From the NCBI GenBank assembly GCA_017942025.1, contig JAGAVH010000069.1, forward strand, positions 1-64,000: a stretch of 64,000 nt of DNA, written 5' to 3'. Under the pieces are notes generated by a model. That model saw only the letters and a list, made by a program, of their open reading frames with translations. It was not told the DNA's origin and did no database searches. This DNA is from Ruminiclostridium sp. GTDB taxonomy: Bacteria > Bacillota > Clostridia > Oscillospirales > Ruminococcaceae. This document shows, one piece after another, positions 34,206 to 42,999 of the stretch (its first letter is position 1; every line of letters begins with the position of its first letter). The translations under genes were made by a program, and so were the position numbers.

Positions 34206-35054
34206 ATGATAGCATTTATATTAGGAATGATTACACTCTTAAAGGTCGACAGCTATAAAAGAAAAAAGCGGTTTGCCGACGCCAGAATGGCAGGCACGCT
34301 GGGAACCGTCAATCTTGTTTTCGCTATTTTAGAGCTTCTGCCTATGTTGTTCGTCGTACTGATGCTACTTATGGCAATAGGTGAATTGATAACTGAAGCA
34401 GACGGAAATATTGACGAAATAATAATCACGATTTTTTCCGGGGGCATTATACTTACTCCCTCGGCAGCCATTGTTATTTTCGGCTTTGTCTCCTCTTCCA
34501 AGGGCAGAAAGCTGTGGAAGAGCGTAAACACAGTGGGCAGTCCCGATTATATCCCCATAGCGGACAGAAATACCGCTAATTCTTCATATAATCAGAACAG
34601 ATACGCCCAGAACCAAAACACATATAACTATAGCTACAGCGAAAACCGCGGCAACAACAGCGGATTCTATAACTCTTCGGGACTGTACGGCAATGCCGCA
34701 CAGCAAAGCCCCTATACAAATGCATCCGGCAAGGATATACGAAAGGATGTCCAGCCGTCGCAGAATACAGATTATAACAATAACACACACAGCACAGATA
34801 CAGTACTCCCCAAGCCCAGGGACTTCAGCAGTTCAAATACAGTTTTGACGTCAGTCGCTGATAACAACTGCGACTACGGAAGAACAGAAACAGGTTACAT
34901 CCCTCACCCCGAAACTACCGACGAACATTGTGCGACTCACAGCGTTGACAGCTTCGGAAAGAAAAAGTGGAAATGTCCCTCCTGCAACAAAAGCAACAAA
35001 GCAGAAGAAACCTTCTGCAGAAACTGCGGAACAAACAGAACAGCAACCTTCTGA
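34206..35054 (+). CDS. Membrane protein, low-complexity linker, zinc ribbon (operon gene 2)
   Basis: A 282-residue protein of unknown function. Its N-terminus (LGMITLLK..YKRKK) resembles that of the next gene (LGIITLVY..YKKQ), suggesting a duplication. Two strong hydrophobic segments (about 32-60 and 75-100) are followed by a long Asn/Ser/Tyr/Gln-rich disordered linker (about 118-245) and a terminal four-cysteine ribbon (CPSCNKSN ... FCRNCGT). It starts 23 bp after gene 1. Confidence 0.76.
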   Translation: MIAFILGMITLLKVDSYKRKKRFADARMAGTLGTVNLVFAILELLPMLFVVLMLLMAIGELITEADGNIDEIIITIFSGGIILTPSAAIVIFGFVSSSKGRKLWKSVNTVGSPDYIPIADRNTANSSYNQNRYAQNQNTYNYSYSENRGNNSGFYNSSGLYGNAAQQSPYTNASGKDIRKDVQPSQNTDYNNNTHSTDTVLPKPRDFSSSNTVLTSVADNNCDYGRTETGYIPHPETTDEHCATHSVDSFGKKKWKCPSCNKSNKAEETFCRNCGTNRTATF

Positions 35055-35076
35055 AAGGTAAAGAAAGGAAAAAATA

Positions 35077-35793
35077 ATGGTTATAATTGCTTTAGGAATC
35101 ATCACACTCGTTTATTGCTCAAAATACAAGAAACAACCACTTCTCGCCACCCTCAGCACCCTGAAGACTGTCACGGTAATACTTGCTATATTCTTCAGCT
35201 TCAGCGTTGTATCCCTTATCAGCTCTATCGCAACTCTTGCTTCCGGTGCACTTTTCAAATCCTTTGAAGAAATGTTTCTTGCGTTTTTCCGTGCGGCTGA
35301 AGTTGACACCAGATACATAGCCGAATTTATAGGAGATATTAACAATTTTATCAACATAGCTATGTGGACAGGTCTTATAATGGATATAGCTGTTATCATC
35401 TTTGGTACAATCGCAATCATTCTTGGCGTAAAAACATTATCAGACAAGGGACTCGCTGCTACCGCCGCTACCAATACAGCAGAGGAAAACCGCAAAAGAC
35501 AGGCTATGTTTGCCCAGAATATGAGATACTACCAGCAGAACCAGTACAACGCGGCATACAATCAGCAGGGTTATGGTTACAATCCGCAGTACAATCAACC
35601 ATACGGCTATAACCAGCCCTATGGATACAATCAGCAGAATATGGCGTATCAGAACAATATGACACAGAATCCTCAGCAGAACAATTTCACCACCCAGCCG
35701 ACAAATCAGCCTGCAGGATGGGTATGCCCGAAATGCGGCTATTCAAACATTGCGGCCGCTAATTTCTGTAGTCATTGCGGTGAAAAACGCTGA
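35077..35793 (+). CDS. Membrane protein, Tyr/Gln/Asn-rich linker, zinc ribbon (operon gene 3)
   Basis: A 238-residue protein of unknown function. Two or three hydrophobic segments (about 1-14, 27-50, 88-115) lead to a prion-like linker (about 140-212) built of Tyr, Gln, Asn, Gly and Pro with repeated QPYGYN units, then a four-cysteine zinc ribbon (CPKCGYSN ... FCSHCGEK) at the extreme C-terminus. It starts 22 bp after gene 2, with AAAGGAAAAA upstream, and ends the operon. Confidence 0.78.
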   Translation: MVIIALGIITLVYCSKYKKQPLLATLSTLKTVTVILAIFFSFSVVSLISSIATLASGALFKSFEEMFLAFFRAAEVDTRYIAEFIGDINNFINIAMWTGLIMDIAVIIFGTIAIILGVKTLSDKGLAATAATNTAEENRKRQAMFAQNMRYYQQNQYNAAYNQQGYGYNPQYNQPYGYNQPYGYNQQNMAYQNNMTQNPQQNNFTTQPTNQPAGWVCPKCGYSNIAAANFCSHCGEKR

Positions 35794-35853
35794 AAAACAT
35801 AAAAACAAACAAATCAGACAAATATTGTACATCCTTTTTGTTACAAAATACGA

Positions 35854-35882
35854 TAGAAAAAATATCTGAAATATGATATAAT
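35854..35882 (+). promoter_or_regulatory. Extended -10 promoter candidate ahead of adhesin
   Basis: TATAAT (35877-35882) preceded by TG at 35874-35875, with only a weak -35 (TAGAAA, 35854-35859) at 17-bp spacing. It would give a 5' leader of about 200 nt containing the hairpin at 35976-36011. The interval 35794-36088 otherwise holds no gene that I can see. Confidence 0.5.
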
Positions 35883-35975
35883 ATTTATAAATAGTTATTA
35901 CATTTATTTAAAATGTACCGACAGATACACAGACTCTGAATCATTATCTGCTGTATGGACGATTATAAGTAACAT

Positions 35976-36011
35976 AAAAACTCTTTCAGGTGAAAAGCTG
36001 AAGGAGTTTTT
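35976..36011 (+). terminator. Terminator-like hairpin in adhesin leader
   Basis: A 14-bp stem AAAAACTCTTTCAG / CTGAAGGAGTTTTT with one wobble pair and an 8-nt loop, ending in five T. It may end the upstream zinc-ribbon operon or act as an attenuator or small-RNA terminator for the promoter at 35854-35882. Confidence 0.65.
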
Positions 36012-36088
36012 GGTAACTTCTGATATACATGTAAACTCCTTGAACTATTAAGAGAACGAAATAAATACGAAAGGAATGGTAATAAAAT

Positions 36089-39000
36089 ATGTTTAAAAGA
36101 ATAACTGCATTTATTACCGCAGCGGCACTGAGCATCCAGTGCCTTTGCATCGGCAGTCTGCCCGGCGGCAATACTGCCATAACAGCTGACGCTGCAGAAC
36201 TTACAAGTCTTCACATAGACACTACAGCAGACAGCGAACACATTGCAAGTATCGATGTAAAAATAAGCGATACAGCAAACAAGAACAGCTTTTTGCTGAA
36301 TGTTATTGCAACACCGATAGGATTTGAGGGCCACTCTATCGACGATCCTATTATGCAGTTCTATAACAGGCTTGTTTACACACACCTCTCGGAGTATTTA
36401 GTAGAAGGAGAAATGCCGGAACCCGAGTCACTCTCTCCCGAAAAGTTTTCTGAGATAATGAACAAGGCGAAAGATGCTGTAGCAAGCGATCCTCTGCTTT
36501 CTGCCCAGTCCAAATTCATGACCTACACCTTCAAAATGCCTAAGAAGGCGTCGGTTACCAACGAGGACGATACCGAAGGTACGCCTGCTGATGTGTATAT
36601 CAGCTGCGTAAATCATAAGGATATCCCTTATATAGGAACTTCTATCCGAATGGGCGAATATTCAATAATTGACTCAGGCGACAGCTACGAAATTACTATC
36701 TCTCTTGATAACTACGCACTCTGGGCTAACCCTGATGTATTCAATTTCTATGTAGGAATGAATGTCAACGCGGACGATACAGATATCAGCGACATCAAGC
36801 TCGGCAAGGACGGAGATAAGATTGAGATCGACGCTTTTGTGGTTCCTGTTGCTCCTCCTGAAGACAAAAACGAAAATGCAGACAACTTCAGAGTTGAAAA
36901 GTACACCACTTCAGACAATGATGCCGAAACAATAACCTATACCATAAAGGCATATGCATCAAACGGCGCTACACTTGCAGGCAAGACTATCACCGACTTA
37001 GGTCCTGATATACTTTCCAAGCTTGATTTTGTAAGTGCACAGAAGGATGGCGTCAGCATCCCTATGACAGGTGACGCACTTATTTACACCTTCCCTGACA
37101 ATTCAACCGAAACCACATCCGAATTTACAATTACATATAAACTGAAGGACGGAAACATCGGAAACTACATCCAGAATGACGGTCTCCAGGTCAACAGCCG
37201 TAACGAAGTAACCCTTACAGACGCTGACAACCCTGAAATCAAGAAATCAGCCGTTGCATGGGGCAACATAAGAAGAACCTTTATGACCAAGCAGGGACAG
37301 CCCGGCAGCTCTGACAACAAGACTATAAACTGGACAGTTACCATTGATACAAAGTATGTATGTGCAGATAACATCTACTTTGTTGACTACCTCAACAACA
37401 CCCAGACCTACGTAAAGGATTCACTCACAGTAAACGGCACTCCCATCACACTCAGTGCGGATACAACTATAGCCGACTCCCTTTCTGCCCTTGTCGTAAA
37501 TCCTGACGGTACAGTAAGCGTTGCAACAGATACAGTACTTACTTACGGCACAGGCGATGACAAAACCGAAGGCTTTGTTATAAAGCTTTCAGATTTCGGT
37601 AATCCCACCGACCTTAGCGCAGATGGCAAAATAAAAATTCAATACACCACTAAGCTCAGAGATGACATTGACGTAGAAGCCTTCGCTTCGCAAAACTACG
37701 GAATGATGAAATATAAAAACACATCCGAGCTTATTGCGGATAAAATCTATTACGGTGAAACCAACAAGGCAGAAGCCGACGAATACAACGGTGATATAAA
37801 AAGAGAACACGAAATAAGCACAAATGTCAAATCCTTTGAAAAACAGGCGGGAACACACAGCCCTGTTACACAGACCCTCACATGGAAGCTTATTGCAAAC
37901 TCCAAATATGGTATGAGCTGTGATAATTCAGTTATAACTGATACCCTCCCTGACGGACTTTCTTTTGCAGACGGAGATATTCTTACCGGTATTATCACAT
38001 ATAAAGACAGCTCCACTACCACATTGACATTTACCAGAGTAGATGGTACAGCTCCTTCAAAGGACAGTGTTGAAGAGTATAAATACTATGTTGACGGAGA
38101 CACGATAACCATAGGTCTTGGCGAAATAAATGAAGACGAAAAATACGAGCTTACTCTCACCACAAAGGTAGATAACGCAGATTTCCTGACAACAGCCAAC
38201 AACTGGGAGGGCGGCATACAGGTAACAAACACCGCTTCTCTCCATACATTATATGATACCACCTGGACAATGCAGACAGCTCCCGCCAATGCATGGCTTT
38301 CTCTGGACACCTTCAGAAAGCAGGTTTGCAGCAGCTATAACAAGGAAACCAGAACAGCAAGCTGGATGATTTCAGCAAACATAAGCTGCCTGCCTATTGA
38401 AGGACTTAAATTGACAGAGATTCTTCCTGATGGTATGACGCTTGTAAGCATTGATAAAATCGAGATACGAGATGCGTCATGTCTTGACGTCTGGGGTAAC
38501 AACAGCGGCAGTCCTTTAGCCACAATAACTCCCACCGCAGGTGTTACAAGCTATGATGTAAATGAAACCGGCGATAAAATCAGCTGGACAATAACAGACA
38601 CCCCCGGCGCTTTATACGGAAGTGAAACAATAGTATTTGACTTTAACGGCTCAGGTATATCTGACAACAAATACGAAATATACCTTACCGCAAAGGCAAG
38701 CGAAGAAATTGTAGAAAAAGAACTTGGCAAGGGTACAAACTACAGCTTTGAAAACACATGTACAATGGAGGGCGAAGCATACGACAAGCCTATCAATTTT
38801 ACAAGCAAAGCCACTGTAACCACAAACTATAAGCGTACCGAAAAAATAGGTGCTATAGTTTCCGGCATGAACGACACAATTATGTGGACATGTATGCTCA
38901 ATCAGGATAACATTGATATGGGCGATGTCTGGCTTATTGATGATCTTGAAGCGGTAGGTCTTGAGCTTATACTTGATATCGACCTGTATCCCTTTGAAAT

Positions 39001-41671
39001 ATCCTGTAACGGTAACAAGATAACAGGAACGGAGCTGGATAAATTCGAACCCGATCTTAACTATACCGGATTCTCAATAAAGATTCCCGAAGATTATAAG
39101 GATAAGACGCTCAAAATCGTCTTCTACACAAGAATAGTAAAGGATGTAGACGTTGTTACAAACAAGCTCTATATCAGACAGGACGGCGAAGAGGATAAGG
39201 AAGAACATTCAAGCAGTAATGAAGTTGACACCTCTAAATTTGATTTCAGTGCAGGTGCCAGCGCATCCTCAAACCCCAAGATTGTCATCAACAAATACGA
39301 TTCTGTTACAAATGCGATACTCCCCGGAGTAAAATTCAAGGCTACATATACTTATATGGGCAAGGAGCTTACAAAGTCAGCTACTTCAAACGACGATGGT
39401 ATAGCGTACCTTACAAACCTCCCTGTAGATACTGTTATAACATTCACAGAGGAAGCTACTGTTGACGGCTATGTACTGTTCCCCAAAAAGTATAAGGTTG
39501 TATTCTTATCCAAGACAACTGCATCAGAATACACCAATAATATCAAGTGCATTGATACAACCAGCAATACAAAGCCTAAGTTTGAAATCGATGTAAAGAA
39601 CCGTCCCGAGGGCGAACCTGCGGTACCTGAAGAAATTATTCTCTTCAAGAGCTTTACCGATACAGATTTAAACCAGATGTCGGTTGCAGAAGCACAGAAC
39701 TTACTCGATAAAACAGAATTCACTATCTACTCAGACGCTTCCTGCGAAACTATCGTAGATACAGCATCACTCAAGTGGGATAGCGAAAGAAAACAGGCTT
39801 ATGTTTCCTTCGAAGGTCTCACAACCGTTGGTACCTACTATTATATCAAGGAAACAAAGGCAGCGGCAGGCTTTACAATATGCGATGACACCTTCAAGGT
39901 GTTTGTAGACGAACACGGTATTGTAAGCCACGAGATAAACAATAACCTCGGTGATATAATTCCTGTTTGCATTAACAGCAAGTCTGATATTGATGACATC
40001 CTTGCACAGAAGGTATATCAGAACACCGATCTTTCAACACTCAGCGAAAACAGCAGAAACGATATCATTGAACGTACAGAGTTTATGCTCTTTACCGACA
40101 GTGCCTGCACACAGGCTGTATTTGCAGATGGTATTTCACCTGTATGGAACAGCGTAAGCAATACAGCTACAATCACTATCTCCAGCGGAATAGAACCAGG
40201 AAACACCTATTACTTAAAGGAAATCAAGTCACCCGGCATCTACAAGCTCAGTGATAAGATTATCAAAGTTGTTGTAAATAACGACGGCTCAATCACATAT
40301 TTTGACGGAGAAACAGAATTAGCAGCTGCTCCCGTATTTGAAAACAAGTTAAAGCAGATCGGACCTGTCGATCTCGAAAAAATCTATGCAGATACCGATC
40401 TTTCAACACTGTCCGTATCTGAAAGAAATGCTATATTAAACGGCACTGTATTCACACTCTACAAGGATGCAGAATGTTCAATAATTATAGCCACAGCTTC
40501 TCCCAAGTGGGAAGGCGGAAAGGCTGTTGTAAGCTTTACAGAAAGTCTCGCTCCTGATTACACCTACTACCTGAAGGAAACATCAGCTCCCGATGGATAT
40601 GTAAAGAGCGAAAAGCTTTATAAGTGCGTAATAGATGAAGATGGCGCTGTAAGCTACTTTGATGGAAATACAGCTCTTAATGCTATTGTATGCATAAATG
40701 ACAAGGTAACAGCTGAAACAACTCCTGTACCCGAGGATACAACTCCCGTACCCGAGGATACAACACCCGTACCCGAGGATACAACTCCCGTACCCGAGGA
40801 TACAACTCCCGTGCCCGAGGATACAACTCCTGTTCCCGAGGATACAACTCCCGTACCTGAGGATACAACTCCTGTTCCCGAGGATACAACACCCGTACCC
40901 GAGGATACAACTCCCGTACCTGAGGATACAACACCCGTACCCGAAGATACAACTCCTGTTCCCGAGAACACAACACCCGTACCCGAGGATACAACTCCTG
41001 CTCCTGAGGAAACAACTCCCGTACCCGAGGATACAACACCCGTACCTGAGGATACAACTCCCGTTCCCGAGGACACAACACCTGCTCCTGAGGATACAAC
41101 TCCCGTACCCGAGGATACAACACCTGCTCCTGAGGATACAACACCCGTTCCCGAGGACACAACTCCCGTACCTGAGGATACAACTCCCGTTCCCGAGAAC
41201 ACAACTCCTGTTCCCGAGGATACAACTCCCGTACACGAGGATACAACTCCTGTACCCGAGGATACAACTCCCGTACCCGAGGATACAACACCCGTACCCG
41301 AGGATACAACTCCCGTACCTGAGGATACAACTCCCGTACCCGAGGATACAACACCTGCTCCTGAGGAAACAACTCCCGCTCCCGAGGATACCACATCAGC
41401 ACCTGAAACAACGCCAGCTCCCGAAACAACCAGCAATACATTAACCGGTGGCGACGAAGGATTTGGTAATGATGGCGATGACAACATCGGCGGCGATGAC
41501 ACCATCGGTGGCGATGACAACATCGGTGGCGGTGACAACAACGGTGGCGGTGATGATATGAATAACCCCAACACAGGTAACAGAATTGCGGGTTCAGCTG
41601 CAGTAATTGCACTCTTATCAGCAGGTATCATCTGCCTTACATCAAAGCGTAAGGAAAATAATACCGACTAA
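36089..41671 (+). CDS. Giant repeat-stalk surface protein with sorting signal
   Basis: A 1860-residue predicted wall-anchored protein. Order: signal peptide (about 1-33, ITADA); a long beta-rich region (about 35-1055) with recurring units such as TINWTVTIDTKY, TLTWKLIANSKY and ITDTLPDGL, like DUF11/isopeptide adhesin domains; a CnaB-like domain (about 1062-1150, VINKYDSVTNAILPGVKF ... YLTNLP); three related units of about 120 residues starting near 1180, 1299 and 1421 (each with TDLS-type and YYLKE/YYIKE motifs); a stalk of 32 heptads (1544-1767); a Gly/Asp/Asn-rich segment; and a C-terminal NPNTG motif, hydrophobic helix and KRKENNTD tail. This is a sortase substrate, likely an adhesin or pilin-like protein. 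No sortase gene lies in the window. Confidence 0.88.
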   Translation: MFKRITAFITAAALSIQCLCIGSLPGGNTAITADAAELTSLHIDTTADSEHIASIDVKISDTANKNSFLLNVIATPIGFEGHSIDDPIMQFYNRLVYTHLSEYLVEGEMPEPESLSPEKFSEIMNKAKDAVASDPLLSAQSKFMTYTFKMPKKASVTNEDDTEGTPADVYISCVNHKDIPYIGTSIRMGEYSIIDSGDSYEITISLDNYALWANPDVFNFYVGMNVNADDTDISDIKLGKDGDKIEIDAFVVPVAPPEDKNENADNFRVEKYTTSDNDAETITYTIKAYASNGATLAGKTITDLGPDILSKLDFVSAQKDGVSIPMTGDALIYTFPDNSTETTSEFTITYKLKDGNIGNYIQNDGLQVNSRNEVTLTDADNPEIKKSAVAWGNIRRTFMTKQGQPGSSDNKTINWTVTIDTKYVCADNIYFVDYLNNTQTYVKDSLTVNGTPITLSADTTIADSLSALVVNPDGTVSVATDTVLTYGTGDDKTEGFVIKLSDFGNPTDLSADGKIKIQYTTKLRDDIDVEAFASQNYGMMKYKNTSELIADKIYYGETNKAEADEYNGDIKREHEISTNVKSFEKQAGTHSPVTQTLTWKLIANSKYGMSCDNSVITDTLPDGLSFADGDILTGIITYKDSSTTTLTFTRVDGTAPSKDSVEEYKYYVDGDTITIGLGEINEDEKYELTLTTKVDNADFLTTANNWEGGIQVTNTASLHTLYDTTWTMQTAPANAWLSLDTFRKQVCSSYNKETRTASWMISANISCLPIEGLKLTEILPDGMTLVSIDKIEIRDASCLDVWGNNSGSPLATITPTAGVTSYDVNETGDKISWTITDTPGALYGSETIVFDFNGSGISDNKYEIYLTAKASEEIVEKELGKGTNYSFENTCTMEGEAYDKPINFTSKATVTTNYKRTEKIGAIVSGMNDTIMWTCMLNQDNIDMGDVWLIDDLEAVGLELILDIDLYPFEISCNGNKITGTELDKFEPDLNYTGFSIKIPEDYKDKTLKIVFYTRIVKDVDVVTNKLYIRQDGEEDKEEHSSSNEVDTSKFDFSAGASASSNPKIVINKYDSVTNAILPGVKFKATYTYMGKELTKSATSNDDGIAYLTNLPVDTVITFTEEATVDGYVLFPKKYKVVFLSKTTASEYTNNIKCIDTTSNTKPKFEIDVKNRPEGEPAVPEEIILFKSFTDTDLNQMSVAEAQNLLDKTEFTIYSDASCETIVDTASLKWDSERKQAYVSFEGLTTVGTYYYIKETKAAAGFTICDDTFKVFVDEHGIVSHEINNNLGDIIPVCINSKSDIDDILAQKVYQNTDLSTLSENSRNDIIERTEFMLFTDSACTQAVFADGISPVWNSVSNTATITISSGIEPGNTYYLKEIKSPGIYKLSDKIIKVVVNNDGSITYFDGETELAAAPVFENKLKQIGPVDLEKIYADTDLSTLSVSERNAILNGTVFTLYKDAECSIIIATASPKWEGGKAVVSFTESLAPDYTYYLKETSAPDGYVKSEKLYKCVIDEDGAVSYFDGNTALNAIVCINDKVTAETTPVPEDTTPVPEDTTPVPEDTTPVPEDTTPVPEDTTPVPEDTTPVPEDTTPVPEDTTPVPEDTTPVPEDTTPVPEDTTPVPENTTPVPEDTTPAPEETTPVPEDTTPVPEDTTPVPEDTTPAPEDTTPVPEDTTPAPEDTTPVPEDTTPVPEDTTPVPENTTPVPEDTTPVHEDTTPVPEDTTPVPEDTTPVPEDTTPVPEDTTPVPEDTTPAPEETTPAPEDTTSAPETTPAPETTSNTLTGGDEGFGNDGDDNIGGDDTIGGDDNIGGGDNNGGGDDMNNPNTGNRIAGSAAVIALLSAGIICLTSKRKENNTD
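40718..41389 (+). repeat. 32 tandem 21-bp coding repeats (PVPEDTT heptads)
   Basis: Exactly 32 in-frame copies of a 21-bp unit, consensus ACAACTCCCGTACCCGAGG-AT, encode TTPVPED. Variants are mostly synonymous (act/aca, ccc/cct) with a few changes (APED, APEE, PEN, VHED). The count predicts length variation between strains by slippage or recombination. Proline in every third or fourth position makes an extended wall-spanning stalk. Confidence 0.97.
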
Positions 41672-41677
41672 ACAGCT

Positions 41678-41712
41678 ACGCCATAGCAGGCAATCCTGCT
41701 ATGGCGTGTTTT
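41678..41712. terminator. Terminator after adhesin gene
   Basis: A perfect 13-bp stem ACGCCATAGCAGG / CCTGCTATGGCGT with a CAAT loop, followed by GTTTTT. It also lies at the end of the convergent deacetylase gene. Confidence 0.92.
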
Positions 41713-42827
41713 TAATACTTTTCAGGAGATACTATCGTTCCATCCTTATCAGAAACAACAGTCTGCTCTGTAACGGGAGGTTCTGTTTCCGGAACGGAAT
41801 CTGCGACTATAGGAGCGTCTTTTTCGTATATGGCATCCCTGAGCTTTGTCATAACTTCTTTAAGCTCATTTTCATCCATCTGCTGTATAGCTGATATCTG
41901 CTCATCCGTCAGCAGACTCATCATCTTCTGCATAAGCTCCGCTGTAATACCATTATTCACATAATTCTCTATATCCGCTACAGTAAGGTTTTCTCTCAGA
42001 AACTCAAAGGCTTCGTTAATAACTACATTATCTGTGACAGCCACAGCGTCACCCATTGTATCCTTTATCTCCGTCTGCTTTCCTGTGCCGTCAACTGTGT
42101 AATTTTCCTTATAGATAAGCTCAGATACCTTACAGAATTCAAAGCCCTGCTCTTTAAGGCTTTTCAGAATTTCAGGCAAAGCCTCGGTAGTATTTTCAAG
42201 GTCATTATGAAAAAGCAGTACAGAGCCGGAAGAGATATTTTTCGTGGTACGCTCTATGATAGTTTCGGGAGAAGGCTTATTCCAGTCTATACTGTCAACA
42301 TTCCACTGGATATGGAACATCCCCATACCCTCTACGGTTGTTACTATATTATCGTCATATTCTCCGTAGGGAGAACGATAAAGCACAGGTTCTTCGCCTG
42401 TAAGGGCTTTTATCTTAGTGTTGCAGCTTCTTACATCCTCAATGAAGGCATTCAGATTCATGCCCTTTACATGCGGATGCTTATCAGAGTGATTCTGTAT
42501 TTCGTGACCTGCGTTGTAAAGCTTTTTAACATCCTCGGGATATTTGTCACAGAATTCTCCCGTCACAAAGAAGGTTGCTTTCACATTCTCCTTTCCGAGT
42601 ATCTCGATAAGGCTGTCGGTGTTACTGTTCGCCCAGGCACAGTCAAAGGTAATGCTTATTTTATTATCCGCCCTGCCAACTGAATAAATAGGAAAGCTGA
42701 GTCCCTCTGCGCCTGTGTTAATTGAAGAAATGATAGCGAAAACACCTATAGCGATACCCGTTATCAGCACTAAAATAAAGGTTATGGCTCTTATAAGTCT
42801 GCGTTTTGTCATTGTCATTACGAACAT
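41712..42827 (-). CDS. PdaB-like polysaccharide deacetylase
   Basis: A 371-residue membrane-anchored protein with a signal anchor (about 9-33) and a NodB deacetylase domain (about 50-245): ITFDCAWAN, metal His pair in HSDKHPH, YRSPYGEYD and LLFHND. The usual TFDDG is FDCAW, so the metal-binding Asp is absent, as in PdaB/YbaN-type proteins (FDxxW). The C-terminal 120 residues are helical and acidic with no known domain. Family members act on peptidoglycan or spore cortex. A CATATAAT box upstream is like a sigma-E -10. GGAGG precedes the ATG. Confidence 0.85.
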   Translation of the reverse strand: MFVMTMTKRRLIRAITFILVLITGIAIGVFAIISSINTGAEGLSFPIYSVGRADNKISITFDCAWANSNTDSLIEILGKENVKATFFVTGEFCDKYPEDVKKLYNAGHEIQNHSDKHPHVKGMNLNAFIEDVRSCNTKIKALTGEEPVLYRSPYGEYDDNIVTTVEGMGMFHIQWNVDSIDWNKPSPETIIERTTKNISSGSVLLFHNDLENTTEALPEILKSLKEQGFEFCKVSELIYKENYTVDGTGKQTEIKDTMGDAVAVTDNVVINEAFEFLRENLTVADIENYVNNGITAELMQKMMSLLTDEQISAIQQMDENELKEVMTKLRDAIYEKDAPIVADSVPETEPPVTEQTVVSDKDGTIVSPEKY

Positions 42828-42856
42828 TGTGTTGTCCTCCGTTTTTTTACTGGTAG

Positions 42857-42886
42857 ATTATATGTCCGTAATCATAAAAAAATACC
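42857..42886 (-). promoter_or_regulatory. Possible sigma-E-like promoter of deacetylase
   Basis: On the minus strand CATATAAT (42857-42864) differs by one base from the sigma-E -10 CATACAAT, and GGTATTT lies 15 bp upstream, a weak -35. Alternatively TATAAT is a poor sigma-A -10. Confidence 0.35.
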
Positions 42887-42909
42887 CGACGATATAAATT
42901 CGTCGGGTA
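42883..42909 (-). terminator. Terminator after TagF/GT4 gene
   Basis: A perfect 10-bp stem TACCCGACGA / TCGTCGGGTA with a 7-nt loop is followed on the minus strand by seven T. It ends the tagD-TagF/GT4 transcript. Confidence 0.88.
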
Positions 42910-42999
42910 AATTTTTTCCAGGCAACAACCTCTTATTTTAGCATCACGCAGCATTATCAGTGTATGCTGATATTAAAAGAAATTAAGAAGTATTTATTA

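Noticed and set aside
40718..41389. Possible CRISPR array
   Set aside because: The repeats are contiguous 21-bp coding units without spacers, in frame with the surface protein.
40654..41631. Long open frames on the strand opposite the adhesin repeats
   Set aside because: They arise because the 21-bp repeat has no stops in several frames; the products are pure repeat (VSSGTGV, CILGYGS) with no start signals.
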